This document shows, one piece after another, positions 19,724-30,206 of a DNA stretch of 64,000 nucleotides. The position numbers and the translations under genes are program-made. Origin of the DNA: Rhodopila globiformis (GTDB lineage: Bacteria; Pseudomonadota; Alphaproteobacteria; Acetobacterales; Acetobacteraceae); assembly GCF_002937115.1 (NCBI RefSeq), contig NZ_NHRY01000250.1, positions 1 to 64,000 on the forward strand, given 5' to 3'. The notes beneath the pieces are model-generated. The model did no database searches. It had not been told where the DNA came from and saw only the letters and a list, made by a program, of their open reading frames with translations. How positions within the stretch are numbered: position 1 is the stretch's first letter; each line of letters starts with the position of its first letter.

Positions 19724-21005
19724 GCACGATGTCCAGCTTCAGGAAATGCACCGAGCAGGAAATGCACGGATCATGGTTACGAATCGTTTGTTCACACAAA
19801 TGACGCAGCCGGTTGGTGTCCTGCTGCAGCCAGGCCGGCGCGAACGTGCGCAGGTCGTCCTCGATGCTCGGCAGGTTCTGCGATGTCGGCGGCACGATCT
19901 TGGCATCCAGGATGGCGCCATCCTCGGCAATGCTGTAGCGGTGATACAGCATGCCGCGCGGCGCCTCGGTGCAGGCATAGCCGGTGCCGGCGCGCAGCGC
20001 CACGTCCTCGAACGGACGGTCCGGCGGTTCGTAGGCGTCGATGACCCGTAGCGCTTCCTCGAACGCGAAGATCACCTCCACCGCGCGGACGACGATGCTG
20101 CGGAACGGATTGTTGCAGGTCGCCTCCAGTCCCGCCTCGCGCGCCGCCTGTTTCGCCAGCGGCGACAGCAGCGCCGAGTTCAGGCTGTAGCGGGCAATCG
20201 GCCCGGTCAGGTACGACCCGGCGCCAACGCGGCGCGAATGCAGCGCGTTCGAGTGCTCGACGTGGTATTCCTCGAAATGCGCGTCGTATTCCTGCGGCGT
20301 GATGTCGACGCCCTTGCTGCTGACGACGCGCCCGGCGTTGAACGGATACTCGCCGGCCTTGCCGAGCGAAACCATCTCGTAGTCGCGGGTGCAGTCGGGG
20401 AATTCGAAGCCGGCTATCAGCCTGACCGCGTTCAGGGACATCTCCAGCGCGCGTTGCAGTTCTTCCCGCAGCGGCGCGAGTTCCCGCTTGGTCGGCACGC
20501 GGTAGAAGCCGCCGACGCGCACGTTGATCGGGTGGATCTCCCGCCCGCCCAGCAGCTTCAGGATGGCGTTGCCCGCCTTCTTGATGCGCAGGCCGGTCTG
20601 CACGATGTCGGGATAGTCCTTCGCCATCTCGACGGCGCCCTCGTACCCAAGGAAGTCCGGCGCGTGCAGCATGTACATGTGCAGAACGTGGCTTTCCACC
20701 CACTCGCCGCAGTACAGCAGCCGCCGCAGCTCCCGGATCGGGTGCGAAACGGTGATGCCGAGCGCATCCTCCATCGCGTGCACCGCGCTCATCTGGTACG
20801 CGACCGGACAGATGCCGCAGATCCGCGCGGTGATGTCAGGCACCTCGGTGTAGTTCCGGCCGCGCAGGAACGCCTCGAAGAAGCGCGGCGGCTCGAAGAT
20901 CTTCAGTTCGGCCTCGCGCAGCGTGTTCCCGTCGATGACGAGACGCAGGCCGCCCTCGCCTTCCACCCGGGCCAGAACATCGACCTTGATCGTCTTACGC
21001 GTCAT
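19716..21005 (-). CDS. hydA: [NiFe] hydrogenase large (alpha) subunit, group 3b type
   Basis: This 429-aa catalytic subunit binds the Ni-Fe centre through RICGICP (Cys63, Cys66) and the C-terminal DPCISC (Cys414, Cys417). A nine-residue tail after His420 is expected to be removed by the protease encoded next. I start at the ATG giving [19 protein letters not shown], which overlaps the small-subunit stop by 11 bases. Upstream residues in the longer frame lie inside that gene and are not conserved. Neighbouring diaphorase and ferredoxin-like subunits identify a soluble NAD(P)-linked sulfhydrogenase-type enzyme instead of a membrane uptake enzyme. Confidence 0.95.
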   Translation of the reverse strand: MTRKTIKVDVLARVEGEGGLRLVIDGNTLREAELKIFEPPRFFEAFLRGRNYTEVPDITARICGICPVAYQMSAVHAMEDALGITVSHPIRELRRLLYCGEWVESHVLHMYMLHAPDFLGYEGAVEMAKDYPDIVQTGLRIKKAGNAILKLLGGREIHPINVRVGGFYRVPTKRELAPLREELQRALEMSLNAVRLIAGFEFPDCTRDYEMVSLGKAGEYPFNAGRVVSSKGVDITPQEYDAHFEEYHVEHSNALHSRRVGAGSYLTGPIARYSLNSALLSPLAKQAAREAGLEATCNNPFRSIVVRAVEVIFAFEEALRVIDAYEPPDRPFEDVALRAGTGYACTEAPRGMLYHRYSIAEDGAILDAKIVPPTSQNLPSIEDDLRTFAPAWLQQDTNRLRHLCEQTIRNHDPCISCSVHFLKLDIVRV

Positions 21006-21777
21006 GACGTTCGCTTTCCTTCTGGAAGGCCTCGGCCGTTGCGTTGAACGTGCGATAGACGCGTTGCAGCGCACGTTCATCCAAACCCCGATCGGCCAGC
21101 CTTGGGCTCAGCGACTGCGGATTCGGCGTCTCCTTCGGGCCGAAGCAGCCGTAGCAGCCGCGGTTGTAGGCCGGGCAGATCGCGCCGCAGCCGGCATGAG
21201 TCACCGGCCCCAGGCACGCCGCCGCGCCGCGCACCAGCACGCACACCGTGCCGCGCAGCTTGCATTCCATGCAGACGCTGTGCGACGGGATGTTGGGCTT
21301 TCGGCCGTGCAGATACGCCGTCAGCACCTCCAGCAACTGGTGCTTGTTGATCGGGCAGCCGCGCAGTTCGTAATCCACCTCGACATGCGCGCCGATCGGC
21401 GTCGATTTCTCCAGCGTGGAGATGTATTCCGGATGCGCATAGACGATGTTGGTGAATTCCTTCACGTCCTTGAAGTTGCGCAAGGCCTGGATGCCACCGG
21501 CGGTGGCGCAGGCGCCGATGGTGATCAGGCTGCGCGACTGCCGGCGGACGTCCTTCAGCCGCTCCAGGTCATGCGGCGTGGTGACAGACCCTTCCACCAG
21601 GGAAACGTCGTACGGCCCCTTCAGAACGCCGCGCGTGGCCTCGGGGAAATAGGCGATTTCCACCGCGCCGGCGACCGCCAGCAGTTCGTCCTCGCAATCC
21701 AGCAGCGACAACTGGCAGCCGTCGCAGGATGCGAACTTCCAGACTGCGAGTTTCGGCTTGCCTGGTGCCTTGGCCAT
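20995..21777 (-). CDS. hydD: [NiFe] hydrogenase small (delta) subunit, group 3b type
   Basis: This 260-aa subunit carries the iron-sulfur clusters that take electrons from the Ni-Fe site. The proximal-cluster motif is [19 protein letters not shown] (Cys18, Cys21), followed by [10 protein letters not shown] and [12 protein letters not shown] Cys-rich C-terminal region ([33 protein letters not shown]) is suited to additional [4Fe-4S] clusters. It has no Tat signal, in keeping with a cytosolic enzyme. It sits 12 bases after the diaphorase gene and overlaps hydA. Confidence 0.95.
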   Translation of the reverse strand: MAKAPGKPKLAVWKFASCDGCQLSLLDCEDELLAVAGAVEIAYFPEATRGVLKGPYDVSLVEGSVTTPHDLERLKDVRRQSRSLITIGACATAGGIQALRNFKDVKEFTNIVYAHPEYISTLEKSTPIGAHVEVDYELRGCPINKHQLLEVLTAYLHGRKPNIPSHSVCMECKLRGTVCVLVRGAAACLGPVTHAGCGAICPAYNRGCYGCFGPKETPNPQSLSPRLADRGLDERALQRVYRTFNATAEAFQKESERHDA

Positions 21778-21789
21778 GCCGGTTCTCCT

Positions 21790-22644
21790 CTAGAATTCCC
21801 GGACCGAGTACAGGTGCTCGATCTGGTCGTAGCGGTACACCGGCCCGTCCTTGCAGACGAAAGTGGTGCCGATCTGGCAATGACCACACAGGCCAATGGC
21901 GCACTGCATGTTGCGCTCCAGCGTGACCCAGACACGATCCTTGGTCACCCCAAGCTCGCCCAGCGTATCCACCGCCTGCCGTGTGAGCGCCTCCGATCGG
22001 CAGACAAAGGCAGTCGTCGCCGACCAGTCGGGACGCGCCGCGCGGATCGCCGCATTGACGCTGCCGACGCGGCCGCGATAGCCGCTCGGCGCGGAATGCA
22101 CGGTCAGGTGCACATTGGTGTCGAACCGCGCCCGCCAGCGATGCAGGTCCTGCTCATACATGATGTCGTCGACGCCACGAGTGCCGTAGCAGATGATCAC
22201 CTTGCCGAAGTCCTGGCGGCGGTGCAGCACCTCGTAGATCAGCCCGCGCAGCGGCGCCAGGCCGATGGTGCTGGTGACGAACACGATGTCGGAGCCGACC
22301 ACCTCGTCGATCGGCCAGGGCCGGCCGAACGGGCCGCGGATGCCGACGACGGCGCCGGCGTGCAGTTCCTGCATGGCGTTGGTCACCGGCCCGACGGCGC
22401 GGATGGTGTGCACCAGGGTATCCGGCTCGCGCGAGTCGCCGCTGATCGAGACCGGGATTTCGCCGACCCCGAACTGATACACCATGTTGAACTGGCCGGG
22501 CCGGTAGTGGAACGGCTTGCCGTCGAGCGGTTTCAGGTGCCAGGTGTAGACGCCGGGAATCTCCCGGATCACCCGGGTGATCCGGAACGGCATCGGCACC
22601 ATGGGATCCGTTGTCGCGACGACGTTGGCGGCGATCACATCCAC
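21790..22644 (-). CDS. hydG: Hydrogenase diaphorase (gamma) subunit, copy proximal to hydDA
   Basis: This 284-aa protein belongs to the ferredoxin-NADP reductase/dihydroorotate dehydrogenase electron-transfer group. The FAD-binding RPGQFNMVYQFGVGEIPVSI is near residues 48-67, the NAD(P)-binding region is IVFVTSTIGLAPLRGLIYEV, and a C-terminal [2Fe-2S] site is C-A-I-G-L-C-G-H-C followed by VCKDGPVY. It would pass electrons between NAD(P)H and the small subunit. Four bases separate it from the upstream cNMP-like gene. A paralogue with the same plan lies at 23189-24049. Confidence 0.92.
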   Translation of the reverse strand: MDVIAANVVATTDPMVPMPFRITRVIREIPGVYTWHLKPLDGKPFHYRPGQFNMVYQFGVGEIPVSISGDSREPDTLVHTIRAVGPVTNAMQELHAGAVVGIRGPFGRPWPIDEVVGSDIVFVTSTIGLAPLRGLIYEVLHRRQDFGKVIICYGTRGVDDIMYEQDLHRWRARFDTNVHLTVHSAPSGYRGRVGSVNAAIRAARPDWSATTAFVCRSEALTRQAVDTLGELGVTKDRVWVTLERNMQCAIGLCGHCQIGTTFVCKDGPVYRYDQIEHLYSVREF

Positions 22645-22648
22645 GGGT

Positions 22649-23140
22649 TCAGCCCTTGTGCCTGGGAGTGACCGCCGGCTCCGTCGCCAGTTCGACGATC
22701 CGCATGCGAGTGCTCGCCAGCCGGCGTGCCATGATCGGCACGAAACGTTTATAGATCTCGTAGCCCAGCGACCGGTCGCTCTCCATCTTGCCGCGCAGGC
22801 AGGCGCCGTCGAGCTTCAGCAGGCGCACCTGCTCGCTCGCACGGGCGTCGCTGGTCCAGCGATACGGCGGGATCAGCCAGCTCCAGCCGAAGATGTCGCC
22901 CGCCTCCAGGGTTTCGACGACAATGGGCGGGCCTTGCGGCACGTGGATCTCCAGCGCCACCAGGCCGTGGCGGATCAGGTAGAAATTGTCCGCGGCCTCG
23001 CCTTCCCGGAAGATATAGTCGCCCGGGTGATAGACCGCATTGGCACAGCAGCCGACAATCGTGCGCAGTGCATCCGGGTCCATGCCCTCGGCAAACGGGT
23101 GGCTGCCCAATGTGTCTTCCAACCCGACGATATGGACCAC
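22649..23140 (-). CDS. Stand-alone cyclic nucleotide-binding-like domain protein (second copy)
   Basis: This 163-aa protein is one cNMP-binding fold (about residues 10-130) without the helix-turn-helix of Crp/Fnr regulators. Visible landmarks are YHPGDYIFREGEAADNFYLI, LEAGDIFGW and PPYRWTSDARASE. In the phosphate-binding cassette the usual FGE is FGW, and the nucleotide-contacting Arg-Ala region is altered, so binding of cAMP is doubtful. Its position directly before a diaphorase gene, repeated at 24033-24494, suggests it works on that subunit as an allosteric or assembly partner. Confidence 0.85.
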   Translation of the reverse strand: MVHIVGLEDTLGSHPFAEGMDPDALRTIVGCCANAVYHPGDYIFREGEAADNFYLIRHGLVALEIHVPQGPPIVVETLEAGDIFGWSWLIPPYRWTSDARASEQVRLLKLDGACLRGKMESDRSLGYEIYKRFVPIMARRLASTRMRIVELATEPAVTPRHKG

Positions 23141-23188
23141 AGCGATCTCCTTCTGGTTAATTCACGAAATGGCTGAATGGCCGTCGCA

Positions 23189-24049
23189 TCACAGCTCCTT
23201 CACGCCCATGAGCCGGCGCACGCGGTCGTAGCGCAGCACCGGGCCGTCCTTGCAGACGAACAGCCCCTCGACCTGGCAATGGCCGCACAGCCCGATGGCG
23301 CATTCCATGTTCCGTTCGAGCGAAACCCAGATGCTGGAGTCGGGGATGCCAGTGTCGCTCAGGCCCGCGGCGACGAAACGCATCATCACCTCGGGGCCGC
23401 AGACCAGCGCGGTGGCCCGCGCCGCATCCACCGCCAGGCGCGGCAGCAGCAGGGTCACGGCGCCGACGCGGCCGTGCCATGACGAGTCGGCGTGATCCAC
23501 CATGACGTCAAGCTGCACATCCAGCCGCTTGCGCCACATCTCCAGCTGGCTGCGGAACAGGATGTCCGCCGGATTGCGCGCGCCATACAGCAGCGCGACG
23601 TTGCCGAAGCGCGCGCGGTTCGCCAGCACGTGGTAGATCACCGATCGCAGCGGCGCGAGGCCGAGGCCGCCGGCGACGATGACCACGTCGCGGCCGTTCA
23701 GGTCCTCCAGCGGCCAGGCGGTGCCGAACGGCCTGCGCAGCCCCAGGGTGTCGCCCGGCTGCAGCTCCGTCACCGCCTGGCTGACCGCGCCGACAGCGCG
23801 CACGGTCTGCACCAGGCAGGTTTCGTCGGCGGCGTCGCCGCTGATGCTGACCGGGATTTCGCCGACGCCGAAGACATACAGCATGGTGAACTGGCCTGGC
23901 CGGAACGTCGGCAGCGGCATCTCGTCCGCCGATTCGAGGGTCAGGGTGACCGTTCCGTTGTGGTCGCGCGCGCGCTTGCCGACCCGCACGATCCGCGGCA
24001 GCATGGGATCGCCTTCCGCCGGGGCGAGCGGTTCAGTAATGGCGGGCAT
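23189..24049 (-). CDS. hydG: Hydrogenase diaphorase (gamma) subunit, second paralogue
   Basis: This 286-aa paralogue of the product of 21790-22644 has matching RPGQFTMLYVFGVGEIPVSI, IVAGGLGLAPLRSVIYHV and the C-terminal cluster C-A-I-G-L-C-G-H-C with VCKDGPVL. All FAD, NAD(P) and [2Fe-2S] landmarks are intact, so it appears functional. It overlaps the preceding cNMP-like gene by 17 bases. Two gamma subunits in one group 3b operon would allow two alternative electron inlets, for instance NADH and NADPH. That division of labour is my inference. Confidence 0.92.
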   Translation of the reverse strand: MPAITEPLAPAEGDPMLPRIVRVGKRARDHNGTVTLTLESADEMPLPTFRPGQFTMLYVFGVGEIPVSISGDAADETCLVQTVRAVGAVSQAVTELQPGDTLGLRRPFGTAWPLEDLNGRDVVIVAGGLGLAPLRSVIYHVLANRARFGNVALLYGARNPADILFRSQLEMWRKRLDVQLDVMVDHADSSWHGRVGAVTLLLPRLAVDAARATALVCGPEVMMRFVAAGLSDTGIPDSSIWVSLERNMECAIGLCGHCQVEGLFVCKDGPVLRYDRVRRLMGVKEL

Positions 24050-24480
24050 AGATGTCCAGCACCTGGAACCGGGCGGCGTTGACCTTCTGGACCAGCAGCC
24101 CGAGGAAGCGCTTCAGCACCTCGCAGCCCAGGTCGTGGTCCGTCTCCCACTTGTTGCGAAGACAGGTTGCATCGAGCGCGAGCGCGCGGGTCGGCTCGAT
24201 GGCGCGGGCGTCGTGATCCCAGCGATACGGCGGCAGCAGCCAGGTCAGGCCGGCGACGTCGCCCTCGCTGACGGTTTCGAACATGACCGCCCCGCGGCCC
24301 GGCACCGCGGCCTCCAGCGCCACGTGGCCATGCCGGACCAGATAGATCCAGTCGGCCGGATCGCCGCTGCGGAACAGGTAGTCGCCGGCGTTGAACGCCA
24401 CGTTCCGTGCGCAGCCGGCGGCCAGCGCCACGAACGGCTGCGGCAGGCCGACGAACAGCCGGTGCTCGCCGAGGATGCGT

Positions 24481-24494
<14 letters not shown>
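24033..24494 (-). CDS. Stand-alone cyclic nucleotide-binding-like domain protein (first copy)
   Basis: This 153-aa single-domain cNMP-binding fold lacks a DNA-binding domain. Shared with the copy at 22649-23140 are [20 protein letters not shown], a G-D-V turn and [13 protein letters not shown], and the C-terminal KRFL. The canonical Glu of the binding cassette is absent here too (AGL in place of FGE). It overlaps hydB by 14 bases and the following diaphorase by 17 bases, which implies co-translation and a partner role in the hydrogenase complex. Confidence 0.85.
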
Positions 24495-25611
<1,117 letters not shown>

Positions 25612-25646
25612 CGGGGCAATGCTTCCAAATCAGCGAGGGCGGTGCA

Positions 25647-25660
25647 TTGATGCATGTCAA
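25647..25660 (-). promoter_or_regulatory. FNR/FixK (FnrL)-type binding site upstream of hydB
   Basis: TTGATGCATGTCAA matches the TTGA-N6-TCAA consensus of FNR, FnrL and FixK exactly. Its centre lies about 42 bases upstream of the hydB ATG. If it activates from the usual -41.5 position, transcription would start at or next to the start codon. Confidence 0.6.
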
Positions 25661-25958
25661 CGGCCTGTGATTCAAGCATTCGTGCGCGAGGGGCGGCAGG
25701 TTTTTTCGTGAAGTTTTTTGTATGTCTGGCGCCTGGCTGGTCGCGGATAAATGTACAGGCTTGAGGCGTGCGACGTGTGCGGTCCCGGCAAGGCGATCAC
25801 AAGAATCTGATCAACGAGATCGTGCGGTTACCGTATTGTTCAGCCATTTGCATGGACATCTGTCATGACATCCAGCCATGCGCGGCGCGCGGTCGCACGG
25901 CAACCAGGGCATGAAGCCGCCGTTGCCTCTCCGTCATGGCCGCGCGCGGCCAGGGCGA

Positions 25959-26074
25959 CTGCGTTGAATCGCGGTGGACGGGGCGCCACCGGCGTTTCCG
26001 GTTGGGTGACTCACCGGCCACGCCGATCTTTACTGCGCCACCGCATTTTTGAAGCGCAGAGCGCGTAGAGAAGA
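25959..26074. repeat. Second copy of the CTCTGCG-type dispersed repeat, inverted relative to 8209-8379
   Basis: Reverse-complemented, this stretch aligns with 8240-8350: it shares GCGGTGG, GGTGAGTCACC, ACGCCGGTGGCGCC and CCGCGATTCAACGCAG in the same order. Only one CTCTGCG arm is kept, so the copy is partial. Confidence 0.65.
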
Positions 26075-26254
26075 ATTTGTTGCGACCTGCGGTCGCGGTG
26101 GGCCAGGGGCAATCGGCCTGCCGGGCCGCCGCTGCCGGCCAGCGCGACGGAATTCCAGCGAGTGGCGACCGCATCAATACCATTCAATTCATGCCGCTCG
26201 TTGTGGGTTCGTTATGCACGGGCGCCGACAGGTTGATATCCGCGGGCGGCCTGC

Positions 26255-26370
26255 TGATCGTCATGGCGGCGACCCCGGACATGCCGGAACACGGCCTCCG
26301 GGCCGCCACCCACGTCTCGTGCCGACATCAGCAGAAGGCGTGGATGGCGCGCCTCCGCCGATGATGACGT
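26255..26370. repeat. Degenerate palindromic element, GTCATGG...AAGGCGTGGATGG type
   Basis: It starts CGTCATGGCGG and contains AGAAGGCGTGGATGGC followed by GATGATGACG. It is a decayed relative of the elements at 2178, 38322 and 59211. Confidence 0.5.
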
Positions 26371-26507
26371 GCGAGGCGACGGCCGAGCCACTCAGCCGGG
26401 TATTCCATGCCTATGTGCGCCTGCGTCCGGCATGACGTAACTGCAACAACCACCGCTTCTTAATCGAAACAAAATCGGACTTTCCGGCGGCTCGGGATGG
26501 AAATCGC

Positions 26508-29321
26508 CTACCCAAACGCCCCAACCTCGTGCGTGATGGCCGTCGCGATCTCCCGCACCATGGCGAACAACCGGCGCATCGGCTCGAAGATCTCCTCGTG
26601 CTCCCGCGCATACGCCGCCGTGCGCCGCGGCGCCGCCGGCTCGCCATAGTCGCACTCCGCCGCCGGATCGGCGCCGGAGGGAAAGATCTCCGCCAGCAGC
26701 GTCAGCGACGCCTCGATATCCAGCCGCAGGATCGCCGCCTCCATCGCCAGCCGCGTGACGTTGTGGCGCGGCGAGAAATCACGGATCTCCGTCGCCAGCA
26801 GCCAGATGCGGTGGATCAGCGCCAGCCGCAGCGCGTGCAGCAGCACCTCCCGCGTCGCCATGTGCGGCATGTCCGGCCAGATCACCCGCAGCGCCAGATG
26901 ATCCGCCTCGATCCGCCGGAACATCGACTGCACCGACGCCCAGATGTCCAGCCGCTCCAGCGCCCGCGCCACCGACACCAGCGCCTCGCGCCGCCCGGGC
27001 CGCTTGCTGTGGGCCGAGCGGTCGAGCCAGGTGCCCGGGTCGAGCGTCGCGATCACCCCCCGCAGCACCTCCAGGTCGGAGTGCGCCAGGGCATGGCTCG
27101 CCAGGTCCATGGCACGCCTGAACCGCCGGCTGGTCTGGCGCAGTTCGGCGAAGGTTTCGGGATGCCGCGCCGCCGCGGCGCCCAGGCCCTGCAGCGTGTT
27201 CGCGCACCACCCGAGCTGCTGCAGGATCGCGTTGTTCGGAATCGCCCGCAATTCCCGCGGGTGGCGGATGCGCGCCACCCCGGTCATGCCGTCCGACTGC
27301 CGCGCGGCGGGGCGGGAGCCGGTGGGATCCAGCAGCGCCGGTCCGAACGCGCCCAGCAGCGCGGCGTAGCCCTGGTCCTCCACCAGCCCGGCCATGCCGG
27401 TGCGGATCGTGGCGAAGAAATCGGCGGCAAAGTCCGGATCGGCATAGACCGGGTCCTCGATCGGCCCGGCCGCCGGGTGATAGGTCTGCTCGGCGATGCG
27501 GGTGATGGTCGCCAGCGCCAGTTCCGGCGTGCCGAACAGCAGGTAGCCGTCGCCGCCCTGGAATGCCGTTTCCTCGCGCACCTTCACCCCCGCCCGCCCC
27601 AGCGCCTGCCGCGACGCCGTCGGCGACAGATACTTCAGCCGATCGGCCAGCGAGCCGGGATGGGCGCCGCGGCCGATGCTTTCGCCGTGGGTGTCGAACA
27701 GGATCACCTCGACATTGGTGATGCCGTGATGATGCAGCGTGTGGGCGATCTTCATCCGCAGCCGCTCGATCAGGTAGCTGGCGGCAAGCTGGCCGACATA
27801 GCGGCCGGAGTCGGAGTAGCCGAACTGCAGGGCCAGCCGCCCGGTGTTCCTGAGGTATTCGCGATAGTGCGGGCTGCGCAGCGCCTCCTCCAGCACCGAC
27901 GCGCCCTGTTCCAGCGCGTCGGCGGTCTCGAACAGCGGGCTGATTTCGACATGCCGCTCGACCCCGAACAGCTTCGCCAGGTACAGCGCGGCGAGCAGGG
28001 TGTAGCCGGTCTCGGTCTCGGCGATCAGGAAGCGGATAGGGATCGAGCCGTCCACGTGCTTGATGATCTGCGCCACCGTCATCATCAGCTTGGCGGCCGA
28101 GGCCTGCTCGACCAGCAGCGCGCCGAAATCGACCGGGATCGGCTGCACGGTGTCCAGCGCGGCGTTGATCGCGGCGAACAGTACGCGCCGGCGGGACAGG
28201 TCCTCGGGCGGATCGACGATGTTCAGCCGCTGGCGGGTCACGTTGTGGATCTGCGCCGCGTTCAGCCGCGTGTGGGTGTGCGCCAGCGCCAGGCCGTGCG
28301 ACACCAGGCCGGCGCGGGCCACCGTCAGGGCCAGCTTGGCACGCTCGTCGGCGCCGGCGATCGCCTCCTGGAACAGCGGCAGCAGCGGCGCCGGGCTGGT
28401 CAGGGCGGCCTCGCGCCCGCCGACGAGCGCATGCGCGAAGGCGGCGACCTTCGGCGGGTTCGGATAGTCGGGGCACAGCTCGATCTGCCGGTCGACGACG
28501 TCGCGCGCCTCGGCGATGCGCTCGGCGAGGGCGGTGGCGGTGGGCAGGACGGACACCTGGCCGTGCAGGCGGTTGAGCTGCAGCCGCTTCATCTCCAGCC
28601 GCAGGCGCAGCGTGTGCCACCAGCCGATATCGGTCCGGCCGTCGGTGTCGTAGCCGACCCAGGAGGACAGGACGACGGGGCTTGGGTTCAGCTCGGTCCA
28701 GCGGTCGGGCCAGGCGGTCTTGGCGACCGAGATCAGCGCGGCGTTGAAGCGGTCGATCGAGTCGCGGCCGTTGGCGATGGCGGCGGCGGCCTGGTCGAAC
28801 TCGCTGCGCAGGGTGATGGGCGGCGGGCGGTGGGAGTCGAAGGACGGCGCCGGCCGCCCGCAGGCCGTCTCGGCCAACGCCTTGCCGACTGCCAGCGGCA
28901 AGGAGAAGGTGGGATGCGCGGTGAACACCGCGGCGAAGCGGGTGCGCTCGGTCAGCGCCCGGTATTCCGCCCAGCGCACCGGGCTGTCGTTCGGGTCCGG
29001 GCGCAGCAGGGTGTGCGCCAGTTTCGCCAGGCAGGCGTCGTTGACGGCGGTATCGGTGCCGCCGACATACGCCGCCAGGCGCGCCGCCCGATCGGCGAAG
29101 GCGGCGTCGCGCAAATAGCGGACCAGCGCCGCGACGTCGCTTTCGGCGAGGATCTCGCTGTCCATCTGGCGGGTGATCGCCAGCGAGGTCAGCAGCACGG
29201 GATTGCCGAACGGATCCTCGTCCGCCCGGGCCGTCAGGCGTGCGGTCAGGTCGAGAAGGTTCCGCGCGAGCGTGGCGATCGCGTCGGGTTCGGTAGCGGG
29301 GGCGGTTGGCGCATCGGGCAT
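26508..29321 (-). CDS. Divergent phosphoenolpyruvate carboxylase
   Basis: This 937-aa protein has the PEPC length and motif order: VFTAHPTF (the TAHPT catalytic His), SSWVGYDTDGRTDIGWW (normally GGDRDGNP), RFLIAETETGY, GYSDSGRYVG, HGESIGRGAHPG, FQGGDGYLLFG (normally QGE) and LRAIPNNAILQQLG. PEPC fixes bicarbonate onto PEP to give oxaloacetate. Several active-site loops differ from textbook PEPC. In particular, the FHGRGG loop is replaced by DTHGESIGRG, losing the usual first Arg, so either this is an atypical subfamily or catalysis has changed. It is not in an operon. Confidence 0.8.
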   Translation of the reverse strand: MPDAPTAPATEPDAIATLARNLLDLTARLTARADEDPFGNPVLLTSLAITRQMDSEILAESDVAALVRYLRDAAFADRAARLAAYVGGTDTAVNDACLAKLAHTLLRPDPNDSPVRWAEYRALTERTRFAAVFTAHPTFSLPLAVGKALAETACGRPAPSFDSHRPPPITLRSEFDQAAAAIANGRDSIDRFNAALISVAKTAWPDRWTELNPSPVVLSSWVGYDTDGRTDIGWWHTLRLRLEMKRLQLNRLHGQVSVLPTATALAERIAEARDVVDRQIELCPDYPNPPKVAAFAHALVGGREAALTSPAPLLPLFQEAIAGADERAKLALTVARAGLVSHGLALAHTHTRLNAAQIHNVTRQRLNIVDPPEDLSRRRVLFAAINAALDTVQPIPVDFGALLVEQASAAKLMMTVAQIIKHVDGSIPIRFLIAETETGYTLLAALYLAKLFGVERHVEISPLFETADALEQGASVLEEALRSPHYREYLRNTGRLALQFGYSDSGRYVGQLAASYLIERLRMKIAHTLHHHGITNVEVILFDTHGESIGRGAHPGSLADRLKYLSPTASRQALGRAGVKVREETAFQGGDGYLLFGTPELALATITRIAEQTYHPAAGPIEDPVYADPDFAADFFATIRTGMAGLVEDQGYAALLGAFGPALLDPTGSRPAARQSDGMTGVARIRHPRELRAIPNNAILQQLGWCANTLQGLGAAAARHPETFAELRQTSRRFRRAMDLASHALAHSDLEVLRGVIATLDPGTWLDRSAHSKRPGRREALVSVARALERLDIWASVQSMFRRIEADHLALRVIWPDMPHMATREVLLHALRLALIHRIWLLATEIRDFSPRHNVTRLAMEAAILRLDIEASLTLLAEIFPSGADPAAECDYGEPAAPRRTAAYAREHEEIFEPMRRLFAMVREIATAITHEVGAFG

Positions 29322-29657
29322 GCGGGAAGTTTGACGGCCTCTGTGCGGCGCAGCAAGTACTTACCGCATCCCAACGGCCGGCGCCTCACCGTCATGGCCG
29401 GACGTGCCTCCATGCGTATCAGGATAAGCGGACCGGGGGAGCAAGGTCTTCTCCCTCACCGTCATGGCCGGGCATGTCCCGGCCATCTGCGCTTCGACGA
29501 CGCGGGGTGGATGGCCGAGACACGCCCGACCATGACGATGGGGCGACGATTTGGCGCCAGGTCCTTCTTCGTCCTCCGCCTTAGCCTCATGCCGATGGGG
29601 CCAGGCTCGGCCATGACGAAGATGCAACAGCCCAGTCGCCAGCGCGCCATGAAGAGG
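29322..29657. other. Gap filled by palindromic repeats
   Basis: The stretch from about 29388 to 29630 holds several GTCATGGCCGGGC-type arms and the accessory tract GCGTATCAGGATAAG. I see no gene. Confidence 0.5.
29388..29630. repeat. Tandem run of GTCATGGCCGG-type palindromic elements
   Basis: Arms begin at about 29390, 29459 and 29525 (GTCATGGCCGGACGTGCC, GTCATGGCCGGGCATGTC, then inverted CCGACCATGAC). The GCGTATCAGGATAAG tract here also occurs near 12159 and 59552, so it is a conserved accessory part of the repeat. Confidence 0.7.
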
Positions 29658-30074
29658 CTATGCGGCCATCCCGGGCGGCGGGTCACACACGACCGTCTTC
29701 ATCTCGGCCGGCACGGACACCTCCAGCAATTCCAGCTCATCCGCCGTCCCGGTTTCGTTGTGCCGCATGCCGCCGGGGATCATCAGCGAATCGCCGGGCA
29801 TCAGGCGCACCTTGGTGCCGTCCTCGAACACCAGGTCCACCCAGCCCTTCATCATATAGACGAACTGGTGCTCGCAGACGTGATAGTGCCAGCCCGTCGG
29901 CTTGCCCATGCCCTGGGTCGCCGAGGTCACCTGCGCCCGCATCTTCCCGGCGGTGGCATCGGTGACGCCAAGGTCGCGGTACTTGAAAAAGGCGCGCCGC
30001 CCTTCGACGTATCTGGCGTTGTCCACGGTGGCGTGCGCGAGTTTGCCGGTGGGCGGTGCCACGGTATCGTTCAT
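29658..30074 (-). CDS. Cupin-fold protein
   Basis: This 138-aa single-cupin protein has a first metal motif in GWHYHVCEHQFVYMMKG and a second in PGDSLMIPGGMRHNET, so two His of the HxH pair and a late His are present. Small cupins of this kind may be dioxygenases, isomerases or ligand-binding proteins; the substrate cannot be told. The start is the ATG at 30074, backed by CAGGAGGAG just upstream. It is divergent from the MlaF-like ATPase. Confidence 0.85.
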   Translation of the reverse strand: MNDTVAPPTGKLAHATVDNARYVEGRRAFFKYRDLGVTDATAGKMRAQVTSATQGMGKPTGWHYHVCEHQFVYMMKGWVDLVFEDGTKVRLMPGDSLMIPGGMRHNETGTADELELLEVSVPAEMKTVVCDPPPGMAA

Positions 30075-30206
30075 GGTCGTTCTCCTCCTGTGCGGGCGCG
30101 GGCCTTCCTGGCCGGCGCCACAGGCAGCTAACACCCGATCGCAGGTGGGCCGCAATTCGCGACAGGCAGCCTTGTCGAAATCCCTCCCGCACGGCATCTA
30201 CCCGGC

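Larger units (their letters stand above)
25612..26507. other. Promoter region of the hydrogenase operon and repeat-rich gap
   Basis: The first 150 bases (25612-25760) hold the FNR/FixK-type box and an AT-richer tract, so this is the likely promoter. From about 25940 to 26370 the gap is filled with repeat elements, listed separately. No gene is supported in these 896 bases. Confidence 0.55.
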
